This document shows, piece by piece, positions 21,833 through 34,260 of a DNA stretch of 64,000 nucleotides. The stretch covers positions 744,001 through 808,000 of the forward strand of contig QRFJ01000058.1 in assembly GCA_006176705.1 (NCBI GenBank). Reading direction: 5' to 3'. A program made the translations under genes and the position numbers. The notes under the pieces were generated by a model, which did no database searches, had not been told where the DNA came from, and was given only the letters and a program-made list of their open reading frames with translations. The DNA comes from Cocos nucifera (lineage: Eukaryota > Streptophyta > Magnoliopsida > Arecales > Arecaceae). The stretch's first letter is position 1, and the number at the start of each line of letters is the position of its first letter.

Positions 21833-24489
21833 TCTTTCAAAATAATAGCCACTAGTTGAATTCATTTGAAGAGTGTTATTTCTTTGGTGTTGCTTCTTGT
21901 CTAGTGTTTCGAACAGCAATCTGTTTTGCAGTACAAAGTAACATATACCAAATTGTCATTTGTAGGGAGTTCTTCGTATATGCTAATTTTATTTGCGACA
22001 AGAGTATAGGAACATGACTCTTCAAAAATCAAAGTAGCATATGTCTCGTGCTGGTGTTTATGTTGATTGCAATGGTAGCACAAAACACATGCTTTTTAAA
22101 TGTTTGAGAAGTCACATTTTTGTATTCCTGTAGCAAATAACTGGAAATACATGAAGAACTCCTTACAAATAACAATTTGTTACATATTACTTTATCTTGC
22201 AAAACAAACAGCTATTGCGAACACTGGACAGGAAGTTCCATCAAAGAAATCTCACTCTTCAAATGAATTTATCAGTTGACTGTTATTTGGAGAGAGGAAA
22301 AAGATCTGATAACAGATTATATGTATGTGATCTGAGATTATTAAAAAAAAAAAGTCTACTTCCCTGCTCATAAATTGTAATAGAGAGAACAAATTGTTGA
22401 CTGTTGTAGAATTGTTGCTCAGAGCACCAAGCGTAGAAGGCTCCGGCACCAAATTCTGAATCTGATTCTTTTTCGAACAGAGTTTACAGGCAATGGCAGA
22501 GATGTTAGGTCATATTACAGAAATATGCTGCTTCCTTTTCTCTTGTGGACGTAAGCCTGTGCAAAGTATAGGTAAGCAAGCAGTTCTACAGCGGGTGCAG
22601 CAAGAAGACAATGGAAGTAAATAGGGGTAGCAATTTACTGTCCCATTGGTTACCCAAGCTGATGAGTTAGGTTATATCCGACTTGCAGTGGATCTAGGAG
22701 GAGGGGGAGGGTAATAATGGTAAAACCCGCACCAACCCTGGGTGTGGGTAATGATAAATTTGCATAGACCCTGAACTAGAAATATATAACTCTTCAAAAA
22801 TTCTATTCCTAAGGTAAAAAGATTAATTTGTATGAAAAAAAAAAAAAAAAAATGTAGCTTTGTTTGATCTAATATGTTCAACTCATTCTAAGTCTACGTG
22901 CTCTATCTTGCCTAGATGATGGCCTACTTGATCGGTTTGTCATCTCTAGTAGTAAGATGACCGCGATTTAGATCGTTGAACCAGCTCTCTCCACTCTTGA
23001 TGGTTACTTAGGGATGAAAGGTATGCACCTGATCGTAGAAAAAAAATGTTGCAGGCACGCAACATACCGATCCAACCACAACAAGCTCATGGGAAATTTT
23101 TGCTTCCGGCTGATCAACCAGGCCCAAGTTTGGTGCCTTTGTATGTACCATCTTAGTGCCAATCCTTGAAGCATGGTACCGCAAGAAGATTTTTATTTCT
23201 GGCAAAAACCAGTTGGGAAAAGATCTCTTGGCTGCGAATTCCTTTGGATCATTTAGCTCGAATTGGTTGGCTCCAAGTGCTTGAACGCAATGCTTGTGGC
23301 TGCCCTGAGCAGGAAGAAGAAGAGAAGGCCACTTCAAAAGAAGATTGTTAAATGACTCTGGGATCCATGGAGGCAGCGCAGTTGTGTGGGAGGAGGGAAG
23401 GCAGGGTCAGCATGCATTCCCAGGGCACTGTGGCTTACTCTATTTAAGCCGACAAAAATAATACGTCAGTTGTTGTGACTCGGTGTATCAACTCTCTTGG
23501 GAGAACATTTTGAGTTCAATTTTTCACCCCTCAGTAACACTTGGTTTAATAGAACAAAAGGATAGAGCAATATAAAAATTTGAATTACAAATAAGATAAC
23601 TTCATATTGATGACAATTTTTTTTAAAAGAAAAAGAGAAAAAATCGTTATCTACTCAGGTCAACACTGTTAAAAACATCGTCTGGATAGGAAATAGGGGT
23701 GTGCAAGGATTGGATCACGTTGGAGCTAACCTAAAATGGAACTAATTAAACGGTTTCATATGCCAAATTCAAGACTGAACCGACCATCTATAAAAATTGT
23801 TTGAAATCTACTGAAAAATTTGGCTTGGTCTGATTTAGTTTATCGGATTGATATTCAATTGGCTGGTTTAATGGATTGGGCTAAGTCTAAATATAAAAAA
23901 CTCTATTTTATATAGAGTTGATATTCAATTGACTGAACTAAATGGACTGGGCCATGTTTAAACATAAAAGTTCTATTTTATATATAAAAGAAAATAATAC
24001 TTTTTTAAATAAAAAATTATATAGAAGTTTGATGGCCAATGACTCTATGGTTTGAAAACATCGGTGGAGAAATGTTTTTCTCCAATGGAAGGATTTTTCT
24101 GCTGGTTTGCGGCCCGTAGGATTATGTTTGGGTGAAACGAATGGAACTTTCAGTTTTGGTGGTTTTCTTCGAATAGTTATCAGATTTTTTAAATCCAAAT
24201 ACAGACACATGAGAGGTATCTATTCTTTTTTATTTTTATATCTTCATTGTATTATTTTGGCTATCAACAATTCTAATCAGTTCATCTTTCTCTAAGTATG
24301 CAGACTTAGATAAAAAAAAAATTAGAGTCCGGTATTTTATCCTGAAGGTAAAGGTAGGTTTTCCAAGTAGCTATCTGTATATTTATGGATTAAGATCGTA
24401 GTGGGAAAACACAGTCTTTAAGGTAGTATTATAGATATGCCTTGCCCATTTATTTTATTTCTTCGTCAATCCCACACCAAGTTAAAGAC
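21833..24489. other. Intergenic region; no gene recognised
   Basis: No open frame here has recognisable homology. Seen: a poly-A/T run near 22834-22852, G-rich sequence at 22690-22710, and two starts resembling hAT-type non-autonomous ends (taggggtagcaa at 22622 and taggggtgtgcaa at 23693) without matched partners. A block of about 60 bp is repeated at about 23846-23915 and 23917-23985 (both contain ttgatattcaattg and ctctattttatat or a close variant). The region just upstream of 24490 should hold the 5' LTR and leader of Copia-A, but I could not delimit an LTR there. Confidence 0.5.
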
Positions 24490-26335
24490 AGTATTTTTCA
24501 ATAGCAAATCAAATGGTGAAGATTCCAACTGATATAGAGAAACTTTAATAGATTGAAGGAGCTTCTTTCCAATGGTGGATATTGAAGATACACCATTATC
24601 TTACTTTTAAACAAGTAGCCTATGCTCTTTAAGTTCCATATCCTGATGGAAACTTGGTTAATGGTCGAGATAACATTTTATGCAAGGTGTGGATCTAGTG
24701 ATCAACTCTTCATCAGGAGTATCTTCTTAAGAAAATAATCAAGGCTACATAATGGAACAATTGAAATTGAAATGGCTTGAGAATGACCATATATGTCATG
24801 GGATGATTCTAAGTGCAATGGCTAATCCACTATTTGATATATTTTGGCATTAAAACATGGTGTTGGAATTAATGAATGCTATTTAACCGAGGTACGTTAC
24901 TAATGATGCCGGCAATTATTTTTTTTTAATTAATAAATATATTGAGTATCATATGGTAGATTCCAAATCTATCATTGATTAAATTAATGAAAATGCAATG
25001 AATTGCCCAAAATATTGTGGTAATTGGTGAGCTTATTAGTGAGAACTTTCAAGTTTTAACTATAATTGGTAAATTGCCATCATCTTAGAAAGAATATCGT
25101 CCTATGTTGATGCATAAGAAAATTTTTACTCATTCAAATTAAGGAATATGAGCATTAGAGATAAACTTGAAAAAAAAAGGAAAACAATGAAAAGTATTTA
25201 TATTGTTGAGAGCAAAAGGCCAATGTCAGAAAATCAACCATAAAAGAAATCTAAAAAAAAGAAGAATAAATGGCTGCACAAATCAAGGAATAATTTCAAG
25301 GGTAAGAAAGAACATACGAAGAAGAAATGTCCATATATGTGGAAAACTTAGACATGTTGCAAGAGAGTGCCGTCGGAAGGGCCAACAATATAAAAAAATG
25401 CAGCAACCTACACTTGTTGGTGATATTAATCATCATGTTGTTGTCCTCTTAACCTATATGATTGATTTGGAGGATGGTTAGTGGCTGGATTCAGGTGCTA
25501 CTTGTCACGTAACTCCCTACAAAAAATGTCTTTACCATCTACAAGGCTATGGAGAATGAAGTCAACATCTATATGGAAAATTCAGTCTGTAGTATGATTG
25601 GAGCCATTGGAATAGTGGATCTTCCTCTGTCTTCCAAAAAAAACTCTTACTCTTACAAATATGTATTATGTTCCGAGACTTAGAAAAAGTTTTGTATCTA
25701 TGTAATGTTTGAGTCTAACAAAGTGGTCCTTACTAAAAGAGGGACCTTTATTGGAAAAGGCTATGCCAAAGATAAGATGTATTTTCTTTATTTAATAAAT
25801 AATAATGTATTTTCTGCTTGCTTGATGTTGATTTTATTTCTCAATTTGATATACATAATATGTGGCATTATAGATTATGTCATATAGGTAAAAGAATTGT
25901 TGATAGAATGAGATAATATGAATTAGTGCCTAAAATAGATAGCTCTGTATTAAATAAAAAATATAAATATTATGTTCAAGCTAAAATTTCTAAAAGGCCT
26001 ACTAAATTTGTAATTAGATCTACTACAATTTTAGAGTTAATATATACCGATATTTGTGAAACCATAATTACTTAACTATATAAGAAAAAAATATTTTATT
26101 ACATTTATGGATGATTTTTCAAAGTATACCTATGTTTTCTTATTGAAAAATAAAGATGAAGGAAGCATTTAGTAAGTTTAAAATCTACAAGGTAGAAGTG
26201 GAAAAACAATTAGGAAAAGAAATAAGAAGTGATAGAGGAGGTGAATATTTTTCAAATGAATTTGATTCTTTTTGAAAAAATCATGGTATTATACATGAAA
26301 AAATTGCTCCTTACCGTCCAAATCAAAATGGTGTG
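24490..26335 (+). mobile_element. Copia-A, left part: gag, protease and start of integrase (decayed)
   Basis: The strand reads as Copia gag in shifting frames: a WILKIHHYLTFKQVAYAL region near 24575, HMVDSKSII near 24950, a CCHC-like HICGKLRHVARECR at about 25335, then WLDSGATCHVT of the protease at about 25484. The pre-integrase LWHYRLCH-like segment is near 25860 and the integrase core (MDDFSKYTYVF; GKEIRSDRGGEYFSNEFDS; APYRPNQNG) runs to 26335. There it stops abruptly at the start of the Tat-1 LTR. Stops and shifts are frequent. The matching downstream domains are about 36 kb away at 62573. Confidence 0.8.
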
Positions 26336-27250
26336 TGTCGTAGCAAGGCTTCAAATCGTTGAGGAGAACTCACGCTGGAGAGCTGATGGGGGTTGAATCG
26401 ATATAGATCACGAATCAACTTGCAAGAAAGTCCCAAGAATTAGTGGGGGATCCTCTGATTTAGAATCCTCCGATGTTTAAGTCAGTTAAGACCTTAAGAG
26501 CAGATAGTAGAAATGGATAGCTAGAATGTAAGAGAAGAGGTTTGAGTAGAAAGGGGTTCAATCTTCCTTCAATGGAGAAGTCGAAAGTAGATTTCAACAG
26601 AGCATCGACTCTGTGAATCTTGTGCTTATCTCCGAAAGGATATCCCGCCCCTCTATCTATAAAAAAAACTTGCTTAGGCCATTTAGGTCATTTGGAGTTT
26701 GTTAGACAATTAGTTTGTTATAACGAACTTGCCAGCTTAGTGGCAGCTGTGGGCTATTAGCTCATGTGAAGACTGGCTATAGAGTGGTTGGAAAATAGTT
26801 ATAGCCTAGTTGGATGATAGCTATACCAAAGTTAGAGAGTTCTGAACTCTTCTCAATGTTGAGTTGAGTACTATGTTGGCAGGTTGGTCTTTAGCCGATC
26901 TTGCATTGCGGTAATGTTAATGATATTGCTGATTACTGATGAGGTTGGTGATAAACTAATCTCAGTATAAAAGTGCTCTTGGGCATTGATCCTAGAAGAA
27001 TGAAGATATCCAGTACAGTGAATCACTGATCTCTAGGGCAATGAATTATCGATCTCCGCCTAAGTTGTTGTTTGCAGGATGGTTGAAAATCGATCTCGTT
27101 TCATAATAGAATAAGCAAGTTGTTGGGCCCACTGACATAGTCATGAGGATGGTAGTTTGTCGATCTAGCTTGTCTATACGATGTATTATCGATCTGGACT
27201 GTCAGTAAAGCTGCGACTGGCTATGACTTGATATCTTGCTAGATTGGTCA
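26336..27250 (-). repeat. Tat-1 left LTR (3' LTR in element orientation)
   Basis: It starts TGTCGTAGCAAGG and ends at ATTGGTCA on the + strand. It aligns with the interrupted right LTR across the whole length, including cctccgat, ggccatttaggtcatttgga and ttgatatcttgct. Confidence 0.85.
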
Positions 27251-27254
27251 AAAT

Positions 27255-27290
27255 GTATAGCTAATACATTTATGGATGTATTAGCTATAC
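27255..27290. repeat. Perfect 15-bp inverted repeat beside the Tat-1 LTR
   Basis: GTATAGCTAATACAT (27255-27269) and its exact reverse complement (27276-27290) are separated by 6 bases. It occupies the place where the polypurine tract of Tat-1 should be. Confidence 0.9.
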
Positions 27291-27716
27291 CAACACTTGT
27301 TCTGTACTTTTTGAACTCAGAGTGAAATTTTGCATGGCAGGTGTGGAAAGTTATTTCGAAAGACATCTTTTAATTTCTTTCATTGATAATCGCACCACAC
27401 GACCACAGCCAGAATTATTTTTTAATGATTTGAAATGGCATATTGCTTCATTTGGAGGGACTCCATTGTAGCCATCATATCTGATATTAAGAAAGCATGG
27501 AGAGGCAAAAAATCATCATTGCTTGCTCTGCTGTTATCCAGGTGACATGGGGCATGTGTCACCTTTCTATTAATCGCTTGAAGTATCATGTGGATCGCAC
27601 TTATGTAGCTTAATCAAAGTAGGGTGCGTTGAAACAGCTTCTCTATAGCCATTCTAGATTGCTGACAAGTTGCTTGAATCCAACAGTGGATGGATTGATC
27701 AGAACCATTGCCACCT

Positions 27717-27726
27717 TATATAAATA
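27717..27726 (+). promoter_or_regulatory. TATA box of the Tat-1 antisense ORF
   Basis: TATATAAATA lies 291 bases upstream of the ATG at 28017, followed by a pyrimidine-rich leader. It points away from the Tat genes, so the extra ORF appears to have its own promoter. Confidence 0.6.
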
Positions 27727-28016
27727 GGGCAATAACCATTTGAGGATCATTTTACTGCTCCTTTATGTATGGAGGTTCTGCAAAAGATATTTTGGAAGCT
27801 TCCTAGTGTCTGGGCGACCAGAGAAGAAAGGGATTTCGACCACCACTGAAGACAAGAAGAGCCATCGGAGCTGGAAGAGAACCTACTTTAGGGTCTCTTT
27901 TCCCCTTAGGTTGACCTCTTACTCCTGTGTCAGAGTTTCTTCTATTTAAGGTTTCATCTTTTGCTTTCTCTATCTAGTTTGTCCTCCCTCTTTTTATTTT
28001 TTTCCTTCTTTTAAGA

Positions 28017-30330
28017 ATGTCTTCTCAAGAGAGTACTTTCCATAGTGGTGATAAGAGGAGGGAAAGAGTCTCGGATGACCAAGAGATTTGGTCCATCCAG
28101 CCCCAACTCGAGCTTGAGATGGATGATCCATCTCGGGCGATCGACGGAGCCAGTACTTCTGATGAAAATGGTTTGGAGTCTCTGATAAGAGAATTTCTAG
28201 ACTATTTTGGTCCAGATACTGAGCCTTCAGCCATGACTAGTTTTGACCTGGAGAAGCTAAGGGATAAGTATCTTATTCTTAAAAATTTTTAACTAATAGC
28301 TTCCGGTCTGGATGACTGAGTTACATAGCCTTCTGAGAGTTGTATTGTTTATGATGAAGCATTCCGATCTAGATTGTGATTTTCTTGCATCATTTTATCT
28401 GCAATGTTTTGAATTTTTATAGACTTCATTCAATTCATGTTACTCCCAATGCCATTAAGATTATCCTAATTTTTATCATTTGCCATAGTTTTGCTGCTAC
28501 AGATCTTAGGATTTTTCTCTTCAGAGCACTATTCGTCCTGAAGAAATATCCAATATAGAAGGGTTGGTGGTATTTTTTATTCTAACCTCATTGTAAATTT
28601 CGTCCTTCTCTACCTTCCTCTATTCATAACTAGAAGAGTCGTTTCTTCTTTATTGCTTCTAATATCCCTTGGGATTTCAGTTGTAGCTAAGGTAAACCTC
28701 AGCTCAAATAGAATTTCAATAACTAAGTTTTGCCTAGGGATAAAGAGACTTTCGAAAAGATGCTGGGTACAAAAGTGCCCAAGCTTGGTCAAATGGTGAC
28801 GGACCAGTCATTATTCAACTATAGCATCAACCATATCTCTCCCTAGGATGAATCTATTGCTAGATTTTCTTCATATTTTCATGTACATGAATATTTTTTT
28901 GATTAGTGTATGTTTTTGTTGTAACAACACTCATAAGGTTCGATCCCAAGAGATTAGCAGAGCAAAAAAAGAAAAAGGAGGAGCCTGCCAACCTTCCTCC
29001 TGCGAAGAGGGGAAAGGAGAAGAAAGTCGCCACTCCCACATCAACATCCCCTCAATTTACCCGAATTATTACTTTGGAGCCATTGGTGATCAATGCGGCC
29101 CCCACTTCTGCATCACCATCGGTGTCTAAGGGACATTGGCAATCTATCGAGGTGGTCCATTCACCTCCTAGAGAACCAGCAGCTTGCCTGAGATTGAGCC
29201 CATCTACTATACCATCGAGGTCTAGTCTATGGATTGCACCAACCTCAGCATTTGCTAGACAGTCTGGATCCTTTGAAGGGCTAAAAATTTTCGAGGTCGA
29301 TCCACCATCGACCTTCACTGAAAAGCTTGACCTTGCTCAAGCTTTCCTGCTCGACACATCTAGACTCAATAGGGACCTACTGGCCTTGATGTTGCAGCGG
29401 GATCTCAACTCTCGAAGGAGGGATCTTAGACTAGAGGAGCTAATCAACTACAACCTCAACAGTATTTTGGACGTAAGTCCTCTTTTTTCTTTCTTTTCTT
29501 TTCTTCTTCTTTTTTTCTCTCTATTTTTTTTACATCGATTTAAGACCAATTTGACTTTTGCTCTTCTTCTTTTTTTTCAGTCCACCATATTCTTCAAGCT
29601 TCTTACTGAGCACATGGCATGGTTTTTTGATAATAAAAAGGCTATGGATGAGGCACTACAATATGCGAAGGATTGTAAGAAGGTGGCAGAGGAGAAAGGC
29701 ACAAAGAAGGCCAAGGTCACCGAGGAGTTGAAGAAATAACTTCAAGAGAAGTTGGCCACAATAAGGGAGAAGAAAAAGATCTTGATGGATCACCAAAGGA
29801 AGGCCAACAAAGAAGTAAAGCTGCTAGAGCACAGCAGGAGGCCTCCAAGATTTTCGAGCTGGAGACCAAGGTGAAAGAGCTGGAGGAGATCGTGTCGTCT
29901 TGGGATGACATAGTAGCGGCTCGGGACAAGGCCCTTCTCATTTATCAATAGGATATTAAGAAGTAAAAAGCTGCTGCTGCCAAGGCTATAGAGGATTACA
30001 AATTTTCTGAGGCCTTCGAAGAGGAGGGTATAGAGACTTCGGAGGAGGCCTTCAATTATAGGTTTGTCAAGTACAAGAATCTCTTTCTTGATTTGGACTT
30101 AAGTGGTGTTACCCAAAAGGCTGCCCTCCCACTGATGTTGGAGACTTTTGCCTAGCCAACGTCGAATGCGGCCTCTTTTACAATTGCACCTCAACTTGCC
30201 CTCGAGGTGGCCCTCCAGTAACTTTCTCTCGCTCTTGCTGATACTTAAGCCATTAAGGTCATTTCAGTGGAATCTTCAACTAGTAACCAGGCAACTGCTC
30301 CTACTCAAGCTTCTCAGGTGGATGTCTAAT
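28017..30330 (+). pseudogene. Tat-1 antisense extra ORF with a putative gypsy-type transposon domain (PF04195-like)
   Basis: The frame from ATG 28017 encodes an acidic N-terminus up to LEKLRDKYLILKNF (28289), then a stop. The next segment (to about 28560) reads in shifted frames like the plant domain labelled putative gypsy-type transposon, with a PLHHFI-like region and a proline-asparagine motif. Further parts are a segment near 28740-28850, a proline/serine-rich stretch (28940-29290), and a helical region ending at 29472. A GTAAGT...TTTTTTCAG intron of 108 bases (29473-29580) comes next, then a lysine/glutamate-rich coiled coil to about 29990. The frame ends near 30155 or, past three stops, at 30330. 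Antisense or extra ORFs downstream of pol are known in Tat elements; their function is unknown. Multiple stops make this copy inactive. Confidence 0.6.
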
Positions 30331-30900
30331 TTTTGTAATCTTCTTTTTTTTTTTGCTTTGTTTATCTATTTTTGTATTAGCCCAACTTGGGCTTTGTACA
30401 TATTTTCATTCTAAGTAATGAAAACTTTTTGTTGATGATCGCTTTTGTCATTGTTTATGATGCTGGATGTTTCTTATCTTATATTACCCAATGTGGGTTA
30501 AAATTGTTTCTCAACCCAAAAACTTTCTAAGTTATGCATAATAGATAATATCTGACATCGGTCAAGTTTATATTAATTGACCTCAATTGGGTTATGATGT
30601 AAATTAATTCAACAAGAATATGTATGAAATCAAATAGTTAACAAAAGATTGAACTTTCATAATTCAAACATGGTGGAAGTTTAGGAATATCTCTACTTGA
30701 ATTTGGGATTGACAGGTCAGGTTTTCTTCTTGTTTGATAGGATTTCAACTGTCTGCTTCCCGTTCTCTTTTTCCTTTTAAAGGATTTTGGAGAGTATCTA
30801 TGATAGTCGAGTGGCTAATATTTTTAGCTCTAACTCGAATATCTTTAAGTATGAACCTAAAATTAAAGAGAGTTATAGCAAACTTCAGAGATTCAATCGA
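30331..30900. other. Tat-1 untranslated region downstream of the antisense ORF
   Basis: It contains an AT-rich tail with taatgaaaac near 30416, where antisense transcripts could be polyadenylated. I see no gene. Confidence 0.4.
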
Positions 30901-31391
30901 GAGATTGGGTATCCCATGATTCTATCTTATGAGGTCCAATCCAAAGATCGAGTATCTCATAATCTAGGTTGTGAGGTCCAATCTAGAGATTGAATACCTC
31001 ATGATCTGGATTGTGAGGTCCAATCCAGAGATCGACCATCTCATTATATGAGTTTGTGAGATCCAATCTGGAGATCGAGTGTCTCACAATATGTATTGTG
31101 AGGTCCAATCCAAAGATCGGATGTATTACGATATGGATTTATCGTCGTTTGGCTGGACATCATGGTCTCCTTTGGACAAACTTATTTTCATCTTATTCTG
31201 GTTTGGCCGGACATCATAGCCTCATTTGGATAGGTTTAAATTTATACCTTATCTTCGTTTGGCTAGACATTATAGTCTCATTTGGACAGATTTGATTTTT
31301 CATCTTATCCTCATTTGACCACATACCATAGCCTTATTTGGATAGGTTTGAATTTGTACCTTATCCTCGTTTGATCAGACAGCATAACCTC
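30901..31391. repeat. Tat-1 tandem repeats, left part
   Basis: Two arrays adjoin. Units of about 43 bp built on gaggtccaatccagagatcga repeat about five times to 31125. Units of about 55 bp built on tttggctggacatcatagcctcattt repeat until 31391. Hypervariable tandem repeats between pol and the 3' LTR are known for Tat elements. The array is cut by the CACTA element and resumes at 46636. Confidence 0.85.
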
Positions 31392-31765
31392 CACTACTAC
31401 AGAACCTACCATAGCCCAAAAAATTGCTGCTATAAGCTATGACAATGGTTAATTAATCGTTGCTACTGCAGCCATCGTCATAGATCTATGGCAGCGGTTA
31501 TTGCAGCGGTTATTGAAATCACTGCTATATAGATCCTATTGCAGTAGTTTTTAAACCACTGCCATAGGCTTGTCTATGGCAGCGATTATAAAATCACTGT
31601 TATAGATAGTCTATGGCAGCGGTTATGAAATCGCTTCCATAGTCTTGTCTATGAAAATAGTTACGTAACTGCTGCCATAGATCTAATGCAGCGGTTGACA
31701 CATTGCCTACGGCAGCGGTTGGCACATCTATGACAGCGGTTGTAAAATCACTACCGTAGTAAAAA
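31392..31765. repeat. CACTA left terminal and subterminal repeats
   Basis: Following the 13-base terminal repeat are eight or more copies of tatggcagcggtta-like words, alternating with the complementary form (ccactgccatag). In En/Spm such motifs bind the TnpA protein; that role here is inferred. Confidence 0.88.
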
Positions 31766-31915
31766 AATATAAAATTTTTAATTTTTTAATATGTTTTATC
31801 TGAAAAATGCAAAGATATATAACATAAAAAATATTATAAATATAAAAATATTTCTAAAATACTAAAATTTTATTATCGAATAAAATTTATTATAATATTT
31901 TTTTAAAAAAAAACA

Positions 31916-33613
31916 TCAAAAGTTTTCTAAATCTACATCGTCATCATCCCCGAAAGATGAAGTATGAGCTGGAGGCAGAGTTGGAGCTGGAGCTGCAGTC
32001 AGAGTCAGAGCTGGAGGAGTTAGAGCTGGAATGCATGCCAACATATCCTCAAAACCCATGAAAGTACCTTCAAAATACGCACTGAGCGTCGATACCATGT
32101 CTCTCACGATGCTCTCTAAATGAGATGCATGCTTCTCAACCCGATCTACCCGCATCGCAGCATGATCTACCCATGCCAACGTTGCCTCAAGCTTCTCCCG
32201 ACTGACGATATCAAGAGCCTATGAAGAGATACTCGCCTCAGATCAATAGTTGATCGACGTATGTTCGGACCTGCATTGGATCCTCCTAGAGTGCTTAGGC
32301 CCTAAGACCTGAGATAGATGGTCATGGGGGCCAGAGGTATCCAGACCCTCACTCGCGAATGCATCTAATTGATCCTGTAATTATAAATGCAAATAAAATT
32401 TTATAACATATGCTATAATACTAATCATATATACTAAAATATTTAATACTTACAAAAATTCTCTCGATCGCACATTCATCATCCTACCCTTCTTGTCCGT
32501 ATGGCTAGATCAAAAGATTTCGCTATGGCTGGATATCACTCCATCTCTCATCAGCCATAATAATGGATTAGTTTATCAAAAATATAAAAAAAATATCAAT
32601 TTAATTTATCTACTAAGATTTAGAATTTATTACCTCTCTATGCACATGACTAGCCATAGACTCACGACCGAGAGTGTGCGTATACTCTTGGACTGCTTGA
32701 TTCTTTCAATTCTGATGAAAGGTAGCCTAACAAGTATTCAAATAAATAATCAATATTTAAAAAATATTTAAATATAATTTTAAGTATATTGAAAAATTTA
32801 AAAGTTAGTAATTTTATCTCGAACTCCTGGCTCCTCCAATTTGTAACCATCCTCTCCCATTGATTTAGAGGATAGTCCTGTATCCAAGGAATAAGCTCCT
32901 CTGAAGTGTCTCGTCGATGCTCGAACCATACTCTATGGAGCTTGATCTTGTAGCCTTGATACAACTTCTTGATCTTCTTCAATTAGGCATCTTGAGCCCT
33001 CTCGCGATCAGGAAAGCCATACCTCCTCTATATAAAGTTATCAAAAGTCAGTTATAAAATTATTCTAATCAAATATAGTGTAAACATGTAAAATACATAA
33101 ATATAATTAAGATGCACTTATCCATATCTCCTCCCACATCCGGTCTCTGATAGTATCATCCATCAATTATCAGTCTTTGGGTTCTACGAAAATAATGTTT
33201 GACCGCCTCATAAGCACTCCAAAAAAGAAATACATCTCCCACACGGTCTCTCCTACTGACCTCCTCTCCTGATCATACATACCATCATCTGATGCTGACG
33301 GATTCACACATGCGCCATACGTGTGAGACCATGAAATATCCTACTGGATGATACACCTGCAATAAAAATACGTTATACAAATATATAAGTATACAAATAT
33401 TATATAATAAATAAATAAATAATATAATAAAAATGTACACTCAGATGTAGGTGGAGTAGCATGTGTCAGAGATGTGGATGATGGTGGAGGCTCAGATGTC
33501 AGTAGAGTAGATGCCATCGGTAGAGTAGATGCCGACGGTGGAGGTTCCTGAGCAGTCGATGAGGAGATGGATGGGATATGCTCTGATTGTTCCTCAGATG
33601 CTGAACTCCACAT
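31916..33613 (-). pseudogene. TnpA-like CACTA protein (plant transposase, Ptta/En/Spm type)
   Basis: Read right to left on the - strand: a serine/proline-rich N-terminal exon (33613-33425) is followed by a frame-shifted segment near 33330-33050. The exon at about 32985-32815 encodes KKIKKLYQGYKIKLHRVW and ends WERMVTNWRSQEFE. The next at about 32725-32640 includes the conserved HTLGRESMASHVHRE-like motif. The C-terminal exon (about 32380-31916) ends in an acidic DDDDVDLENF and TGA. This matches the Transposase_24 family order. Stops interrupt several exons, so it is probably a pseudogene; intron positions are approximate. In En/Spm, TnpA binds subterminal repeats and TnpD cuts. Confidence 0.7.
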
Positions 33614-33904
33614 AACCTATCGAGAGGCAAGGGTGAAAGCTAGATGGCATTTCGGTGTCATCATGAACTACAATGTTAATGAACATTAACCAATTGACGG
33701 ATCTATCGTTAATGAACATTATAATTATATATAATTATATGGATGTCAGAGATTATGTATACTAATAAATTGATGGATCTATCATTATGTAATGCAATAA
33801 ACAAAAGTAACAAGATATAAACATCTAAAAAATATTATCCAATAAATTCTACAATGAACCCCCTCCCTTCCAGTGATGCCAACGAGGTCAGACCCCCTCC
33901 CTCC

Positions 33905-33910
<6 letters not shown>

Positions 33911-33955
<45 letters not shown>
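33911..33955. repeat. (CT)n microsatellite in the CACTA
   Basis: About 22 CT units are flanked by ccctccctcc runs on both sides. The RE-repeat opposite-strand frames over it are artefacts. Confidence 0.95.
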
Positions 33956-33958
<3 letters not shown>

Positions 33959-34260
33959 CTCCCTTGCCAACGATGGTGGTGAGGTCGGACCCCCTCCCTC
34001 CCTCTCTCCCTCTCCCTTTCTTAGTTTTAGATCCTAAAATTGGGTCTGGATACCTGGGATCCATTAGTGTCTGGGTCTGGTACTTCAAGTATGCATCCGT
34101 TGGATATTCAGATTTGGATCCGGTATCAATAATTAAAATTGGATCTAGATCTGAATATCCAGATTTTGATCCAAACCCGACCCATTGATAAGTCTAGTCC
34201 AATGATTAATAAATAATACTATAAAATTAAAATAAAAAATATATCTATGACTATAGAAAG

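Noticed and set aside
23008..23337. 109-residue open frame on the - strand between the host gene and the transposon nest
   Set aside because: There is no recognisable motif, no splice or promoter support, and a competing frame on the other strand. A short pseudogene cannot be excluded.
33785..34088. Arginine/glutamate-repeat frames
   Set aside because: These are translations of the (CT)n microsatellite.
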